Shown: positions 42,545 through 51,306, numbered from the stretch's first letter. The stretch: 64,000 bases of DNA from Salimicrobium album (GCF_900107115.1 NZ_FNOS01000005.1:186001-250000), one strand, 5' to 3'. Translations and numbers: made by a program. The notes: generated by a model not told the origin, from the sequence alone.

Positions 42545-42922
42545 ATGACGAAAGTAATCGAAACAGACAAGGCTCCTAAAGCAGTAGGTCCTTACTCTCA
42601 GGCAGTGGACGCGGGAGACCTTATATTCATTTCCGGGCAGATCGGTCTTGATCCGGAAACGCAGCAGTTCGTGGCTGATAGTGTGGAAGAACAGACGAAA
42701 CAGGTAATGAGAAACATAGGTGCCATTCTCGAAGAAGCCGGGAAAGAATATACGGACATCGTGAAAATGGGAATCTTCCTGGATTCCATGGATGATTTCC
42801 AGACAGTCAACGAAATTTATGCCGGATTTCTGAGTGAACCTTACCCTGCGCGGGCTGCAATAGAAGCAGCTAAGTTACCAAAAGGGGCAAAAGTGGAGAT
42901 GGAAGCGATTGTGAAGAAATGA
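42545..42922 (+). CDS. ridA: RidA-family enamine/imine deaminase
   Basis: 125 aa, RidA/YjgF/YabJ family trimer that hydrolyses reactive 2-aminoacrylate and related imines. Visible: KAPKAVGPYSQAVDAGDLIFISGQIGL (conserved N-terminal half), GYA-equivalent INEIYAGFLSE and the active-site Arg in PYPARAAIEAAKLPKGAKVEME (about 100-121). ATG at 42545 has AAAGGAGG 6-7 bases upstream; the frame is open further but without a binding site. Single gene before a bidirectional terminator. Confidence 0.94.
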   Translation: MTKVIETDKAPKAVGPYSQAVDAGDLIFISGQIGLDPETQQFVADSVEEQTKQVMRNIGAILEEAGKEYTDIVKMGIFLDSMDDFQTVNEIYAGFLSEPYPARAAIEAAKLPKGAKVEMEAIVKK

Positions 42923-42936
42923 GAAGCAATCTGTAC

Positions 42937-42982
42937 GAAAAGAAGTGAATCAGCTGATAACAGCCGATTCACTTCTTTTTTA
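42937..42982. terminator. Bidirectional terminator
   Basis: Stem AGAAGTGAATC(A)GCTG/CAGC(C)GATTCACTTCT with T tract on the plus side and A tract on the minus side, between ridA and the convergent oxidoreductase. Confidence 0.88.
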
Positions 42983-42993
42983 ATAATAGGGTA

Positions 42994-44055
42994 TTAATGA
43001 CGTTTGTGAAGCCATAGCACTCCGGACTTCGCAATACGTGGAATCTTCCCTGTTAGCGGCTGGTTCATCATGTTACCGAAACCATCACTTTTACCGAGGG
43101 AGCCGAGGGTACCTTTTAATTTGATCGAGCTCGGTTTTTTGGGTTGCTGGCCGCGCCATACATACTTAAGAACCTCGGCGATCCGTTCTCCCTGCTCGCC
43201 GGCGAGTTGTCCGCTCGGAGAAAGCTCCGACGAAACGCAGTCGCCTACCACATAAATGTTCGTCTTCTCGGGAATCTGATAGAAGTCATTAGCGATCAGT
43301 TTCTCCTCCCGGTCTTTTTTGAATGGGAGTTCCCGGGCAAGGTGATGTGGAAGTACGCCGGCTGTCCACACTGTAACATCATTCATGTAACAGATACCGT
43401 TGTTACAGACGCCGTCTTTTTCTACATATTCGACTTTGGCTTCATGAATGACGTTCACTTCATTTTCTCTGAACCAGTCTGCTACGTGTTTCTGGATCTT
43501 TTCATCGAACGCTTTAAGGACCGTGTTCCCGCGGTCAAGCAGGCGGATATTCAAATCGGGGCGGCTCTCCCTCGTCTCTGCGGCCACTTCGATTCCGCTG
43601 AGACCTGCTCCTACAATAGTCACGTTACCGTAGGCTTTCAGATCGTTGATTTTGTACCCGGCATGACGGGCGCTGGACATCGTCTGCACACTTTCAGTGA
43701 ATTCTTCGGCTCCTTCGATTCCGTGGTAGTTGTCCTCACACCCAAGAGCTATTACCAGCTGATCGAAAGCGAGCGGCTCTTCCCGTCCGGCAAGAAAGAC
43801 CCGGTCCTCTTCCGCGTCTATCCTGGTGGCCTCGTCAAAAATATAGGAAATCTTTTCATGGATAGGAAAATCAACACGAACGCTTCTGTCGGACGTCGTT
43901 CCGGCGGCTATAGCATAATATTCCGTTTTCATGGCGTGGTAAGGGTTCCGGTTTACCATCGTGATATGCACATCATCCGGAATGCCGTTTTCCAAAGCAT
44001 CATAAAGAACTTTGAACCCTCCATATCCTCCGCCCAGTATTAATAGTTCAGTCAT
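42994..44055 (-). CDS. NDH-2-like NAD(P)/FAD oxidoreductase
   Basis: 353 aa, pyridine nucleotide-disulfide oxidoreductase fold without the redox cysteines, like B. subtilis YutJ and type II NADH dehydrogenases. FAD motif LILGGGYGGFKVLYD (about 4-18), second Rossmann motif VTIVGAGLSGIEVAAET (about 144-160), and IYVVGDCVSSELSPSGQLA (about 268-286) for FAD. Shorter than Ndh (about 390-400 aa) and lacking an obvious C-terminal membrane anchor, though the tail is basic. ATG with AGAGGTGAA upstream. Monocistronic, leftward. The electron acceptor is uncertain. Confidence 0.87.
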   Translation of the reverse strand: MTELLILGGGYGGFKVLYDALENGIPDDVHITMVNRNPYHAMKTEYYAIAAGTTSDRSVRVDFPIHEKISYIFDEATRIDAEEDRVFLAGREEPLAFDQLVIALGCEDNYHGIEGAEEFTESVQTMSSARHAGYKINDLKAYGNVTIVGAGLSGIEVAAETRESRPDLNIRLLDRGNTVLKAFDEKIQKHVADWFRENEVNVIHEAKVEYVEKDGVCNNGICYMNDVTVWTAGVLPHHLARELPFKKDREEKLIANDFYQIPEKTNIYVVGDCVSSELSPSGQLAGEQGERIAEVLKYVWRGQQPKKPSSIKLKGTLGSLGKSDGFGNMMNQPLTGKIPRIAKSGVLWLHKRH

Positions 44056-44202
44056 TGTATGTTCACCTCTGCTGCAATTTTACGTAACAAATTTCCAATC
44101 TCTTCTTAAAGAGTATCAAAAAAAATCAGGAAAGACTAGATAAAATTTCGCAGGGTGGTTTTCTAATGGAAAAGTAGGGAAGAAGTATGAAAGAAGGAGG
44201 AG

Positions 44203-45585
44203 ATGAACTTGGATAAACAGAGTACAATCATAGAGAATTCACTGAAAGCTATTATGGATGATAAAGAGTTTCTTCCCGATCTGAAAGCTCAGACGAGGGA
44301 GCAGGCTTATGAGTCTCTCGTTTCTATTTTAACAACGCCGAACCATATACATAAGTCGTTCCTCAGGGTGACGATGGAAGACGGAACCGTAGAGAGAATA
44401 CCTGCGTTTCGCGTCCAGCACAATGATGTACTCGGACCTTATAAAGGCGGCATCCGTTTCCACCCGAGTGTCACGGAAGATGAGGTCTCCGACTTTTCTA
44501 AACTGATGACTCTTAAGAACGCCCTGCATGAAGTACCTTTCGGAGGTGGGAAAGGCGGATTGGAAATCAATCCCCGTGATTATACAGTGAAGGAACTGAA
44601 CTTAATATGTAAGAAATACGTACAGTACTTCGACGATATTATAGGGCCTGATAAAGATATTCCTGCCCCCGATATGGGATCCGGGGAACGTGAGATGGAC
44701 TGGATGATGGCTGAATACAAGACTATTCACACCGGAGAGACGTACCGCAACAGTTTTACGGGTAAAAGTATATTGAACGGTGGTTCTCATGGGCGGAGAG
44801 AGGCTACAGGGAAAGGAGTATACTTTTCGTTCCGCTACCTTATGTATAACTATGCAAGAGAGAACGAGAAGTGGCTGGCCCAAAATGAGAATGTATTTGC
44901 TGATACGGCAGTAAAATATGCGAAGAAAAAGATGACTATGGCTATTCAAGGGTTCGGTAATCTCGGCTCTGTCGCTGCCCTCGAAGCTTATAAATGTACT
45001 TACCTTCAAAACAAAATAGTTGCGGTAAGCGACCATAACGTCATGCTTTACAATGAAGAAGGTCTGGATGTTCCCTCTCTTGTAGAGTTTGCGAATGAGC
45101 ACGACGGTGAACTTCCTACCGAAGACGACCAGCTTCAGGAGTACGACATCAAAGCGAATATCCACGACCGGGATGAACTTCTGGAACTTGATGTCGACGT
45201 ACTGCTGCTGGCAGCTCTTGAAAATCAGCTTCATAAAGATAATATGGAAAATATCAAAGCCGAAATCATTATCGAAGGAGCGAACAAGCCGATTGCGGAA
45301 GAAGCCGATAAGTATTTAAGTGACAAAGGTGTATTAATCATTCCGGATATTTTGGCTAACGCCGGCGGTGTCATCGTTTCTTACTTCGAATGGATGCAGG
45401 GAAGAGAGACCCAGTTCATGTCGGAGGAAAGAGTGTATGAACGGTTATTCGATAAAATGAAACATACGATGGATACGATTCTGCCCCAGTTCTTCGGAGA
45501 CCCTTTCCCGCTTCGTCAAAACTGCTACATTCACGCGGTAACGAAATTATCGACAATCATGTTTAAACAGGGAAAACTATATTAA
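44203..45585 (+). CDS. Glutamate dehydrogenase family enzyme
   Basis: 460 aa, Glu/Leu/Phe/Val dehydrogenase superfamily. PYKGGIRFHPSVTEDEV (about 91-107), the catalytic KNALHEVPFGGGKGGL (Lys about 131), PAPDMGSGEREMDWMMAEY (catalytic Asp, about 158-176), NGGSHGRREATGKGV, and the Rossmann loop IQGFGNLGSVAA (about 247-258). It interconverts L-glutamate and 2-oxoglutarate with NAD(P). It is longer than the usual 424-aa RocG/GudB and differs from them at the N-terminus and in a loop near 220-240, so it is a distinct type. ATG with AGGAGGAG upstream. Monocistronic. Confidence 0.92.
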   Translation: MNLDKQSTIIENSLKAIMDDKEFLPDLKAQTREQAYESLVSILTTPNHIHKSFLRVTMEDGTVERIPAFRVQHNDVLGPYKGGIRFHPSVTEDEVSDFSKLMTLKNALHEVPFGGGKGGLEINPRDYTVKELNLICKKYVQYFDDIIGPDKDIPAPDMGSGEREMDWMMAEYKTIHTGETYRNSFTGKSILNGGSHGRREATGKGVYFSFRYLMYNYARENEKWLAQNENVFADTAVKYAKKKMTMAIQGFGNLGSVAALEAYKCTYLQNKIVAVSDHNVMLYNEEGLDVPSLVEFANEHDGELPTEDDQLQEYDIKANIHDRDELLELDVDVLLLAALENQLHKDNMENIKAEIIIEGANKPIAEEADKYLSDKGVLIIPDILANAGGVIVSYFEWMQGRETQFMSEERVYERLFDKMKHTMDTILPQFFGDPFPLRQNCYIHAVTKLSTIMFKQGKLY

Positions 45586-45592
45586 TTACCGG

Positions 45593-45620
45593 TCCGGGAC
45601 TTTCGAGTTCCGGATCTTTG
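45593..45620 (+). terminator. Terminator of the glutamate dehydrogenase gene
   Basis: Stem TCCGGGAC/GTTCCGGA (one G-T pair) with a 6-base loop followed by TCTTTG. Confidence 0.65.
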
Positions 45621-45673
45621 ATATTTTCCAGCCTTTTCCTTAGAATAGTGGGAAAAGATAGGAAGGTGCACAT

Positions 45674-46729
45674 ATGAAACGAATACATAGCGACGTTATA
45701 CAGTTCAGAGGGACACATTACGATTTTGGTTACGCTCAAGGCCTGGGGCTGAAGGGATCTCTCACGGTAGAGAACAGAAAAAAGCAGTGGGAGGTACGCA
45801 TCCCGAGATTTGATGTGGATATAGAGGAAGCGAAAGAGGTGATCGACCAGTTCGCTCCTGGAATATGGACGGAGCTTGAAGGGCTGAAAGATGCTCTTGA
45901 CTGGACGATGACACGGACGCTGATGGAATTCGGCGGCTACCGGGTCCCCTACAAAAAATCGGGCTGTTCCATCCTTACCGGGGACGGGTATATGATTCGA
46001 AACTATGATTATCTGCCGAAAACGTACGAGGGGAGATTCGCATTTTTCCAGCCTTCGGATACGGGATATGCTACCGCCGGCCCGACTCAGCGTATTACGG
46101 GGAGAATGGACGGGATGAATGAAAAAGGTCTGGTGATCGGGTATAACTTTATGAACCGGAAACGTCCCGGGCCGGGTTTTATCTGCTGTATGATTGGAAG
46201 AATCATTTTAGAGACCTGTGGTAATGTGGAAGAAGCGGTGGACGTATTGAAACGAATTCCGCATCGCCATTCGTTCAGCTATACAGTGTTTGACCCGTCC
46301 AGTACTCCTTACGTGGTGGAAGCATCACCGAGAGGAGTGGAAGTGAGGCAGGCGCGTATGTGTACGAATCATTTCGAAAAGCTGACGAAAGAAAACAGAT
46401 ACCACCTCGTGGATTCGAAGAGAAGGATGGAAGTGATGGAGAACGCCGGTCTCCCTGAAGCCGAAGAAGCTTTCAGACTTCTGAACGACAGATCCAGAGG
46501 GGTCTTTTCCGAACTGTATGATCAGTGGGCGGGCACCATTCATACTTCCGGATACCTTGTCCATGACAAAAGAATATGGTTTGCTCTCGGGGGCGATCAG
46601 TCTCCGGTAGTATTGGATTTTTCCACCTGGCTTGAGGGGGAGAACATTCCTCTTGCCCGTATAGAGGGAGAAGTCAATACCCGGGTCCCTTTTGTACATA
46701 TGGAGCGCGGGGCTCACTGGAGTAAGTGA
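45674..46729 (+). CDS. C45-family autoproteolytic N-terminal-nucleophile hydrolase
   Basis: 351 aa, acyl-CoA:6-aminopenicillanate acyltransferase-like (peptidase C45) family. Self-cleavage should expose Cys in KKSGCSILTGDGYMIRNYDY (Cys about 98). Conserved followers include GRMDGMNEKGLVIGYNF (about 140-156) and YVVEASPRGVEV. The first about 97 residues are an alpha subunit with the QFRGTHYDFGYAQG motif. Members hydrolyse or transfer amide-linked acyl groups; the substrate in Bacillaceae is unknown. ATG with GGAAGGTGCA upstream. Monocistronic. Confidence 0.87.
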   Translation: MKRIHSDVIQFRGTHYDFGYAQGLGLKGSLTVENRKKQWEVRIPRFDVDIEEAKEVIDQFAPGIWTELEGLKDALDWTMTRTLMEFGGYRVPYKKSGCSILTGDGYMIRNYDYLPKTYEGRFAFFQPSDTGYATAGPTQRITGRMDGMNEKGLVIGYNFMNRKRPGPGFICCMIGRIILETCGNVEEAVDVLKRIPHRHSFSYTVFDPSSTPYVVEASPRGVEVRQARMCTNHFEKLTKENRYHLVDSKRRMEVMENAGLPEAEEAFRLLNDRSRGVFSELYDQWAGTIHTSGYLVHDKRIWFALGGDQSPVVLDFSTWLEGENIPLARIEGEVNTRVPFVHMERGAHWSK

Positions 46730-46749
46730 GAAGGGCAGTATTCAATATA

Positions 46750-46795
46750 AAAGGAGCCGGTATCACCGAACAGTTCGGTGATACCGGCTCCTTTG
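46750..46795. terminator. Very long bidirectional terminator
   Basis: A perfect 21-bp stem starting AAAGGAGCCGGTATC at 46750, closing at 46794 with a 3-base loop. It serves the C45 gene and the convergent ppc gene. Confidence 0.93.
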
Positions 46796-46820
46796 TTTAT
46801 AACTTTTTATTTATACCGGC

Positions 46821-49580
46821 TTAACCGGTGTTTCTAAGCCCTGCAGCTACACCACTGATAGTGAGCAGAACTTCTTTAAGCAGTTCGTCTCCCGGGTTTT
46901 CCGTTTCCCGGAGTTCTTTGATCAGTTCCACCTGAAGGAAATTCATAGGGTCCACGTACGGATTACGCAGGCGCACGGAGTCCTGAATTGTCGGCTGATG
47001 ATCGAGCAGTTCATCATCTTCAGTGATTTGAAGAAGGACTTCTTTCGTTCTTTCATATTCGTCTACAATCGTACTGAAAATCCGTTCTCCTACCTCTTCA
47101 TCCTTCACGAGCGATTTGTACTCTCTGGCAGTCTGAATATCCGCTTTCGTAAGGGCCATCTGCAGATTGTTTATAGTGGAGCGGAAGAAAGGCCAGTTTT
47201 CATACATTTGGCGAAGCAGTTCCAGATTTTCATCGGCCCGGTCCCGGTAATCAGCGAGCCCGGATCCGGCAGCGAACCACCCCGGCAGCAGCTGACGACT
47301 TTGCGTCCAGGCGAACACCCAGGGAATAGCACGAAGGTTTTCGAATTTCGAACTGTCTTTACGCTTCATGGGACGAGACCCGATATTCAGTTCGCTCAGT
47401 TCGTTCAGCGGAGTAGCTTCATTGAAATAAGAAATGAAATCTTTGTCTCCGAAAACGAGTGACTGATATGTCTTTAAGGAAACGTCGGATATCTCTTCCA
47501 TCGCTTCTTCCCAGCTGTTTTCCCGATGAAAACCCTGCTCTGACTCTTTTGAAACGTTAGCGGCCCCTTCGAGGAGCGTAGACGCCCCCTGTTCGAGACT
47601 ACGATAAGCTATATCACGGAGCATGTACCGGGAAGAAAGGACTTCTCCCTGTTCGGTTATTTTCACGCCGTCTCCAAGTGTCTCTACCGGCTGGGAAAGA
47701 AGACTCCGGTGGAGGGGGCCTCCGCCTCTGCCGAGAGAGCCCCCGCGTCCGTGGAAGAACTTAAGACCGATGTTATACTCCCGGGCCATCTCGTGGATCT
47801 CGACCTGAGCCTTGTAGAGCCTCCAGTTGGCTGTGAGCGTGCCGCCATCTTTACTGCCATCGGAATAACCGAGCATAATCTCCTGGTGGTTGCCCCGTTT
47901 TTCCAGGTGCTTCGAAAATACTTCCATTTCAAACAGGGTCTTGATGATGTCAGGGCCTGCAACAAGGTCGTCTACAGTTTCGAGTAAAGGTGCAACGTCG
48001 AGGTCGCTTTCGACACTTCCGTCTGCATGAAGGCGGTAAATTCCGGCTTCTTTAGCAAGAACGAGAACTTCGAGAAGATCACTGACGGACTCTGTCATAC
48101 TTATCAGGTAGACTTCAATGGAGCGTTTTCCGAATTCTTTATGAGCATCACGTATCATATGGAAGACGTTCATAATTTGACGGGTCGTTTCCGAATAATC
48201 CTCATTCAGCAGGGAAAGAGGTCTTGGGTCTTTCAATACATCCTCAAGGATTCCGGTTTTATCTGCTTCGCTCAGTGTTGAATAATCATCTGTAATTCCC
48301 ACTTTCTGTAAAAGCTCCGAGATTGCTATTTCATGTTCGCCGCTGTGATTACGAACATCGAGAGTAGCCAGGTGGAAACCGAACAGACTTACCTGACGGA
48401 TAAGTTTTCTCAGGCTTTTAAGCTCTCTGCTTTCAGGTTGATGGCGAAGCGCGTTTTCCTGAATCAGGGACAGGTCATTGAGCATCTCATCGGCGTTTCT
48501 GTAGCCGGTTTCTGACTGACCTACCTGACGCAGACGCTCTAATATCACCGCGAATTTTCTGCGGTACACTTCTTTTTCCACTTTCCATACTTTGTCTTCC
48601 GGAAGCCACGTTTCTTCTCTTTCGATAGACTGCATGAGATCTCCGGACACCTGGATGTAAGCAAGCGACTGGCTGAAACGTTTCATCAGATCGACGAGCG
48701 AGTCTTCGTATTTTTTTAAAATCAGGTTTCTGTGCTTATGCAGGGTTTCCCAGGTAACGTCCGGAGTCACGTTCGGGTTCCCATCCCTGTCTCCTCCGAT
48801 CCAGGAACCGAAATGAAGAAAATCAGGTACAGACCATTCCTCTTCGGGATAGTTCGCCTCAAGCTGATGTTCGAGTTCCTGATGAATATCCGGTAAGACG
48901 TCGAACAACGTATGGTCGAAATAGTACAGGCCGTTCCTTACTTCATCCATAACGGTCGGTTTCCGCTCGCGGAGCTCTTCTGTCTGCCAAAGCACGGTGA
49001 CTTCATTCTGAAGACTGTCCATAACTCCTTCTCTTTCTCTCCGGGTGAGTCTGCTTTCATCCAGCTGTTTCAAAAGGGTAGCAATCCTTTTTTGTATTTC
49101 CAGTACGGTCCGCTTCGTCGCTTCTGTAGGATGGGCCGTTATGATCAACTCCAAAGAAAGTTTGTCCAGTGTCTCCTGAATGACGTCTTTTGAATAATCA
49201 TTTTCTTTTAGGTTCTGCACAGCACTCTCCAGTGAAAACGGCTGTACGGACATGTCTTCTCTGAGCTGGTACTCTCTCCGCCGGCGTATACGGTGATTCT
49301 GTTCGGCTATGTTCACCAGGTGAAAGTATATGGAAAAAGCACGAATCACCTGAGAACGCATAGGCGGTTTTAATTCGGTGATTTCCGACTTTAATGTCTC
49401 ATAAGTCGAAGAATCAGGGGTGCTCCGCAAGTCCTTTGTTAACTTGCGTATTCTTTCCACTTTATCAAGTAATTCCTGACCGCCCTGATGAACGAGGACT
49501 TTACCGAGCATTTCGCCTAAGACCCGTATATCATGACGCAGTGGCGTAGTATGATTGTTAGATGTTGGTTGTGTATTCAC
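46821..49580 (-). CDS. ppc: Phosphoenolpyruvate carboxylase
   Basis: 919 aa, full length. Converts PEP and bicarbonate to oxaloacetate for anaplerosis. Catalytic features: TAHPTEATKRT (His about 148), LGYSDGSKDGG (about 560-575), FHGRGGSLGRGGGP (about 605-618), QGEVLSSRY (about 645) and the terminal GLRNTG, equivalent to the conserved QNTG end. It has the bacterial type rather than the small archaeal type. ATG with AGGAAGGTGAAG upstream. It is the only carboxylase in the window; pyruvate carboxylase is the usual anaplerotic enzyme in Bacillus, so this gene marks a lineage that uses ppc. Monocistronic. Confidence 0.97.
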   Translation of the reverse strand: MNTQPTSNNHTTPLRHDIRVLGEMLGKVLVHQGGQELLDKVERIRKLTKDLRSTPDSSTYETLKSEITELKPPMRSQVIRAFSIYFHLVNIAEQNHRIRRRREYQLREDMSVQPFSLESAVQNLKENDYSKDVIQETLDKLSLELIITAHPTEATKRTVLEIQKRIATLLKQLDESRLTRREREGVMDSLQNEVTVLWQTEELRERKPTVMDEVRNGLYYFDHTLFDVLPDIHQELEHQLEANYPEEEWSVPDFLHFGSWIGGDRDGNPNVTPDVTWETLHKHRNLILKKYEDSLVDLMKRFSQSLAYIQVSGDLMQSIEREETWLPEDKVWKVEKEVYRRKFAVILERLRQVGQSETGYRNADEMLNDLSLIQENALRHQPESRELKSLRKLIRQVSLFGFHLATLDVRNHSGEHEIAISELLQKVGITDDYSTLSEADKTGILEDVLKDPRPLSLLNEDYSETTRQIMNVFHMIRDAHKEFGKRSIEVYLISMTESVSDLLEVLVLAKEAGIYRLHADGSVESDLDVAPLLETVDDLVAGPDIIKTLFEMEVFSKHLEKRGNHQEIMLGYSDGSKDGGTLTANWRLYKAQVEIHEMAREYNIGLKFFHGRGGSLGRGGGPLHRSLLSQPVETLGDGVKITEQGEVLSSRYMLRDIAYRSLEQGASTLLEGAANVSKESEQGFHRENSWEEAMEEISDVSLKTYQSLVFGDKDFISYFNEATPLNELSELNIGSRPMKRKDSSKFENLRAIPWVFAWTQSRQLLPGWFAAGSGLADYRDRADENLELLRQMYENWPFFRSTINNLQMALTKADIQTAREYKSLVKDEEVGERIFSTIVDEYERTKEVLLQITEDDELLDHQPTIQDSVRLRNPYVDPMNFLQVELIKELRETENPGDELLKEVLLTISGVAAGLRNTG

Positions 49581-49728
49581 TTCTTCACCTTCCTGTATGT
49601 TCTATTGGTTGATTCAGCTGTCGGCTGTAGAGAGGGAACCGCAAAGGTTCGTATTTTAATAATATTATCAGAATATTTCATACAGTCAAATGACGGGGCG
49701 AAGATGTATACGGCCTTATACAAACGAC

Positions 49729-49760
49729 ACCTCTCTTCTAAATGCTCAACGAAGAGAGGT
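49729..49760 (-). terminator. Hairpin downstream of the DinB gene
   Basis: Stem ACCTCTCTTC/GAAGAGAGGT with a 12-base loop, ten bases past the stop of the DinB gene on the minus strand. The following U tract is weak. Confidence 0.5.
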
Positions 49761-49769
49761 GGAAAGGGT

Positions 49770-50255
49770 TCAGCTTATTTGTTCCTGTACTTCTTTCATC
49801 TGTTCCAGGTGACGCATTTCGTGCCATCCGATGAATTCTACCCACTGCTCCAGATTCATAGCCCCGAAGGAAGGGTGGGGAAAGGAATATTGCTGAAGTG
49901 TGTCCCCGGATTTATTATGGGTCAGAAACAATGTGACTTCTCTTGTCTTTTCGAGAGCGTCACGCGCTTCCTGTATGGAAGAGAAGACTCCTGATGGCTG
50001 GACTGCTTCCGGAGCTTCCACTTTATAGGAACGGTTGGTGGTTCGCTCGATAGGTTTGGGTGATGCAGATTCTTTCGTGCCATTTTTTATGACGTCATTG
50101 ATCTGTTCAATGATGAAGTTCTCCATCAGATACAAATGTTCCAATATTTCCAGTATAGACCACGTATCGTCTGAAGGTTTCTTCCCGGCCTCCTCTTCGG
50201 AAATCTGACTGATAAAGTCCTGAATAAGCTTTCTTTTGTCTTCCAGTCCGTACAT
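49770..50255 (-). CDS. DinB-family four-helix protein
   Basis: 161 aa, DinB/YfiT-type metal-binding four-helix bundle. Putative metal ligands: His in SILEILEHLYLMENF (about 40) and two His in FIGWHEMRHLEQMKEV (about 145-149). This is the pattern of the DinB_2 branch, which holds putative bacillithiol- or mycothiol-linked transferases and damage-inducible proteins. ATG with GGAAGGATG upstream. Single leftward gene; a possible metal-regulator box lies upstream (50290-50302). Confidence 0.86.
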   Translation of the reverse strand: MYGLEDKRKLIQDFISQISEEEAGKKPSDDTWSILEILEHLYLMENFIIEQINDVIKNGTKESASPKPIERTTNRSYKVEAPEAVQPSGVFSSIQEARDALEKTREVTLFLTHNKSGDTLQQYSFPHPSFGAMNLEQWVEFIGWHEMRHLEQMKEVQEQIS

Positions 50256-50289
50256 AGTTCGTCATCCTTCCCGGAATTATAACCATTGT

Positions 50290-50313
50290 GATTATTATAA
50301 TCGTAACTGTTAC
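50290..50313. promoter_or_regulatory. Two adjacent palindromes, candidate Fur/PerR/Zur-type site
   Basis: GATTATTATAATC (50290-50302) and GTAACTGTTAC (50303-50313) are perfect odd-length dyads placed end to end between the DinB gene and the SAM riboswitch. The first matches 11 of 14 defined positions of a Fur 7-1-7 box by hand alignment. Which gene it would control is open. Confidence 0.4.
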
Positions 50314-50330
50314 TTTATAGACAAAAACTC

Positions 50331-50399
50331 AGGAGGTTAAACATAATTATCAGGGATAAAAAAATGAGCTTTACTGCTTTACTTTACTACCGGTTCATT
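50331..50399 (+). other. Ideal Shine-Dalgarno without normal start; part of the long DinB-msrA intergenic region
   Basis: AGGAGG (50331-50336) precedes no ATG/GTG/TTG at normal spacing. An open frame IIIRDKKMSFTALLYYR... runs from ATA 50343 through ATG 50364 to a TAA at 50418. Together with the riboswitch, this fills the 421-base gap before msrA. No protein is called because the start is too uncertain. Confidence 0.25.
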
Positions 50400-50435
50400 G
50401 TATTATGGAAAATAACTTAAAATTAATAACGAAAC

Positions 50436-50556
50436 TTCTTATCCAGAGAGGCGGAGGGACTGGCCCTTTGAAGCCCGGCAACCATCCTGCTGATGTGAAT
50501 CAGTGTGAACGGTGCCAATTCCTGTAGAATGGACATCCATTCTAAGAGATGAGAGG
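50436..50556 (+). ncRNA. SAM-I riboswitch (S-box) aptamer
   Basis: Consensus elements in order: P1 5' strand CTTATC, CAGAGAGGCGGAGGGACTGG, CCCTTTGAAGCCCGGCAACC, GGTGCCAATTCCTGTAGAAT, a P4-type hairpin ATGGACATCCAT region and the P1 3' strand GATGAG. A candidate promoter (TTTACT-17-TATTAT, -10 at 50401-50406) lies just before it. S-adenosylmethionine binding is expected to stabilise the terminator downstream and shut off msrA. Confidence 0.97.
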
Positions 50557-50580
50557 ATCGAGCGGATATTATAACGTCGA

Positions 50581-50615
50581 CCCCTCTTCCTGGATATTAA
50601 GGAGAGGGGATTTTG
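50581..50615 (+). terminator. SAM-riboswitch terminator
   Basis: 9-bp stem CCCCTCTTC/GGAGAGGGG followed by ATTTTGATT. CCTCTT of the 5' arm can alternatively pair with GAGAGG at the end of the aptamer (50551-50556), which is the expected antiterminator. Confidence 0.85.
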
Positions 50616-50676
50616 ATTGTTAGCCCGTCTAAACTCTCGGAAGAAGTGTAGTTAGAGAGAAAGGATAAGATATACT

Positions 50677-51147
50677 ATGGCAATCGCTACTTTCGGTGCA
50701 GGATGTTTCTGGGGTGTGGAAGCGTTCTTTGACAGATTGAACGGAGTGACAAATACGACAGTCGGTTATACGGGAGGTTTCGTGGAGAATCCGTCCTACG
50801 AGCATGTGAAAACCGGAGAAACAGGACATGCAGAGTCCATTCGCATTGAGTTCGACCCTGAAGTGCTCACTTATGAAGCTCTCGTCGAGTACTTCCTTGA
50901 AGCCCATGATCCTACTTCCGTTAATCGTCAGGGGGAAGATGTGGGACATCAGTACCGCTCCGTGATTTTTTATGCGAATGAGGAGCAGCGTCAACTGTCC
51001 GTTGCAAAAATAAAAGAATGGAACGGTCGCGGAATTTTCAAATCTCCGATTATAACAGAAGTGGTGCCGGCTTCCACTTTTTATGAAGCAGAGGAATATC
51101 ATCAGCAATATGTTAAAAAATATGGAGCGGCTTGCAGCGCCGTTTAA
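50677..51147 (+). CDS. msrA: Peptide-methionine (S)-S-oxide reductase MsrA
   Basis: 156 aa. Active-site FGAGCFWGVEAFF at residues 5-17 (nucleophile Cys about 9), GYTGGFVENPSYEHVKTGETGHAESI and HDPTSVNRQGEDVGHQYRS are the family signature. Reduces methionine-S-sulfoxide in proteins with thioredoxin. ATG with AGAAAGGATAAG upstream. It is the only gene behind the SAM riboswitch and terminator at 50436-50615, so it should be expressed when SAM is low. There is no MsrB partner here. Confidence 0.96.
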   Translation: MAIATFGAGCFWGVEAFFDRLNGVTNTTVGYTGGFVENPSYEHVKTGETGHAESIRIEFDPEVLTYEALVEYFLEAHDPTSVNRQGEDVGHQYRSVIFYANEEQRQLSVAKIKEWNGRGIFKSPIITEVVPASTFYEAEEYHQQYVKKYGAACSAV

Positions 51148-51178
51148 AACTTCAGCTTTTAGCTGGAGTTTTTTTATT
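51146..51178 (+). terminator. Terminator of msrA
   Basis: Stem AAACTTCAGCT/AGCTGGAGTTT followed by TTTTT, adjoining the stop codon. Confidence 0.9.
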
Positions 51179-51277
51179 TTATAAAGACTTTTTTAAGAAA
51201 AAGTAGTTGCTTTGGCACAGATGAAGCATAGATAATTTAAAACACCATCCGTGTTTTTCCGCTATTATATATTTAAA

Positions 51278-51294
51278 TTGACCAATTCGGTCAA
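51278..51294. promoter_or_regulatory. TetR operator 1
   Basis: TTGACC-N5-GGTCAA, a 6-bp inverted repeat with a 5-base spacer that overlaps the -35 box. Confidence 0.82.
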
Positions 51295-51306
51295 CCATGT
51301 TAATAT
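51278..51306 (+). promoter_or_regulatory. Promoter of the tetR-ABC operon
   Basis: -35 TTGACC (51278-51283), 17-bp spacer, -10 TAATAT (51301-51306). The -35 lies inside operator 1, and operator 2 covers the predicted transcription start. Confidence 0.8.

Noticed and set aside
43144-44043. A 299-aa rightward open frame
   Set aside because: It is antisense to the FAD oxidoreductase with two Rossmann motifs; no family pattern and no ribosome site.
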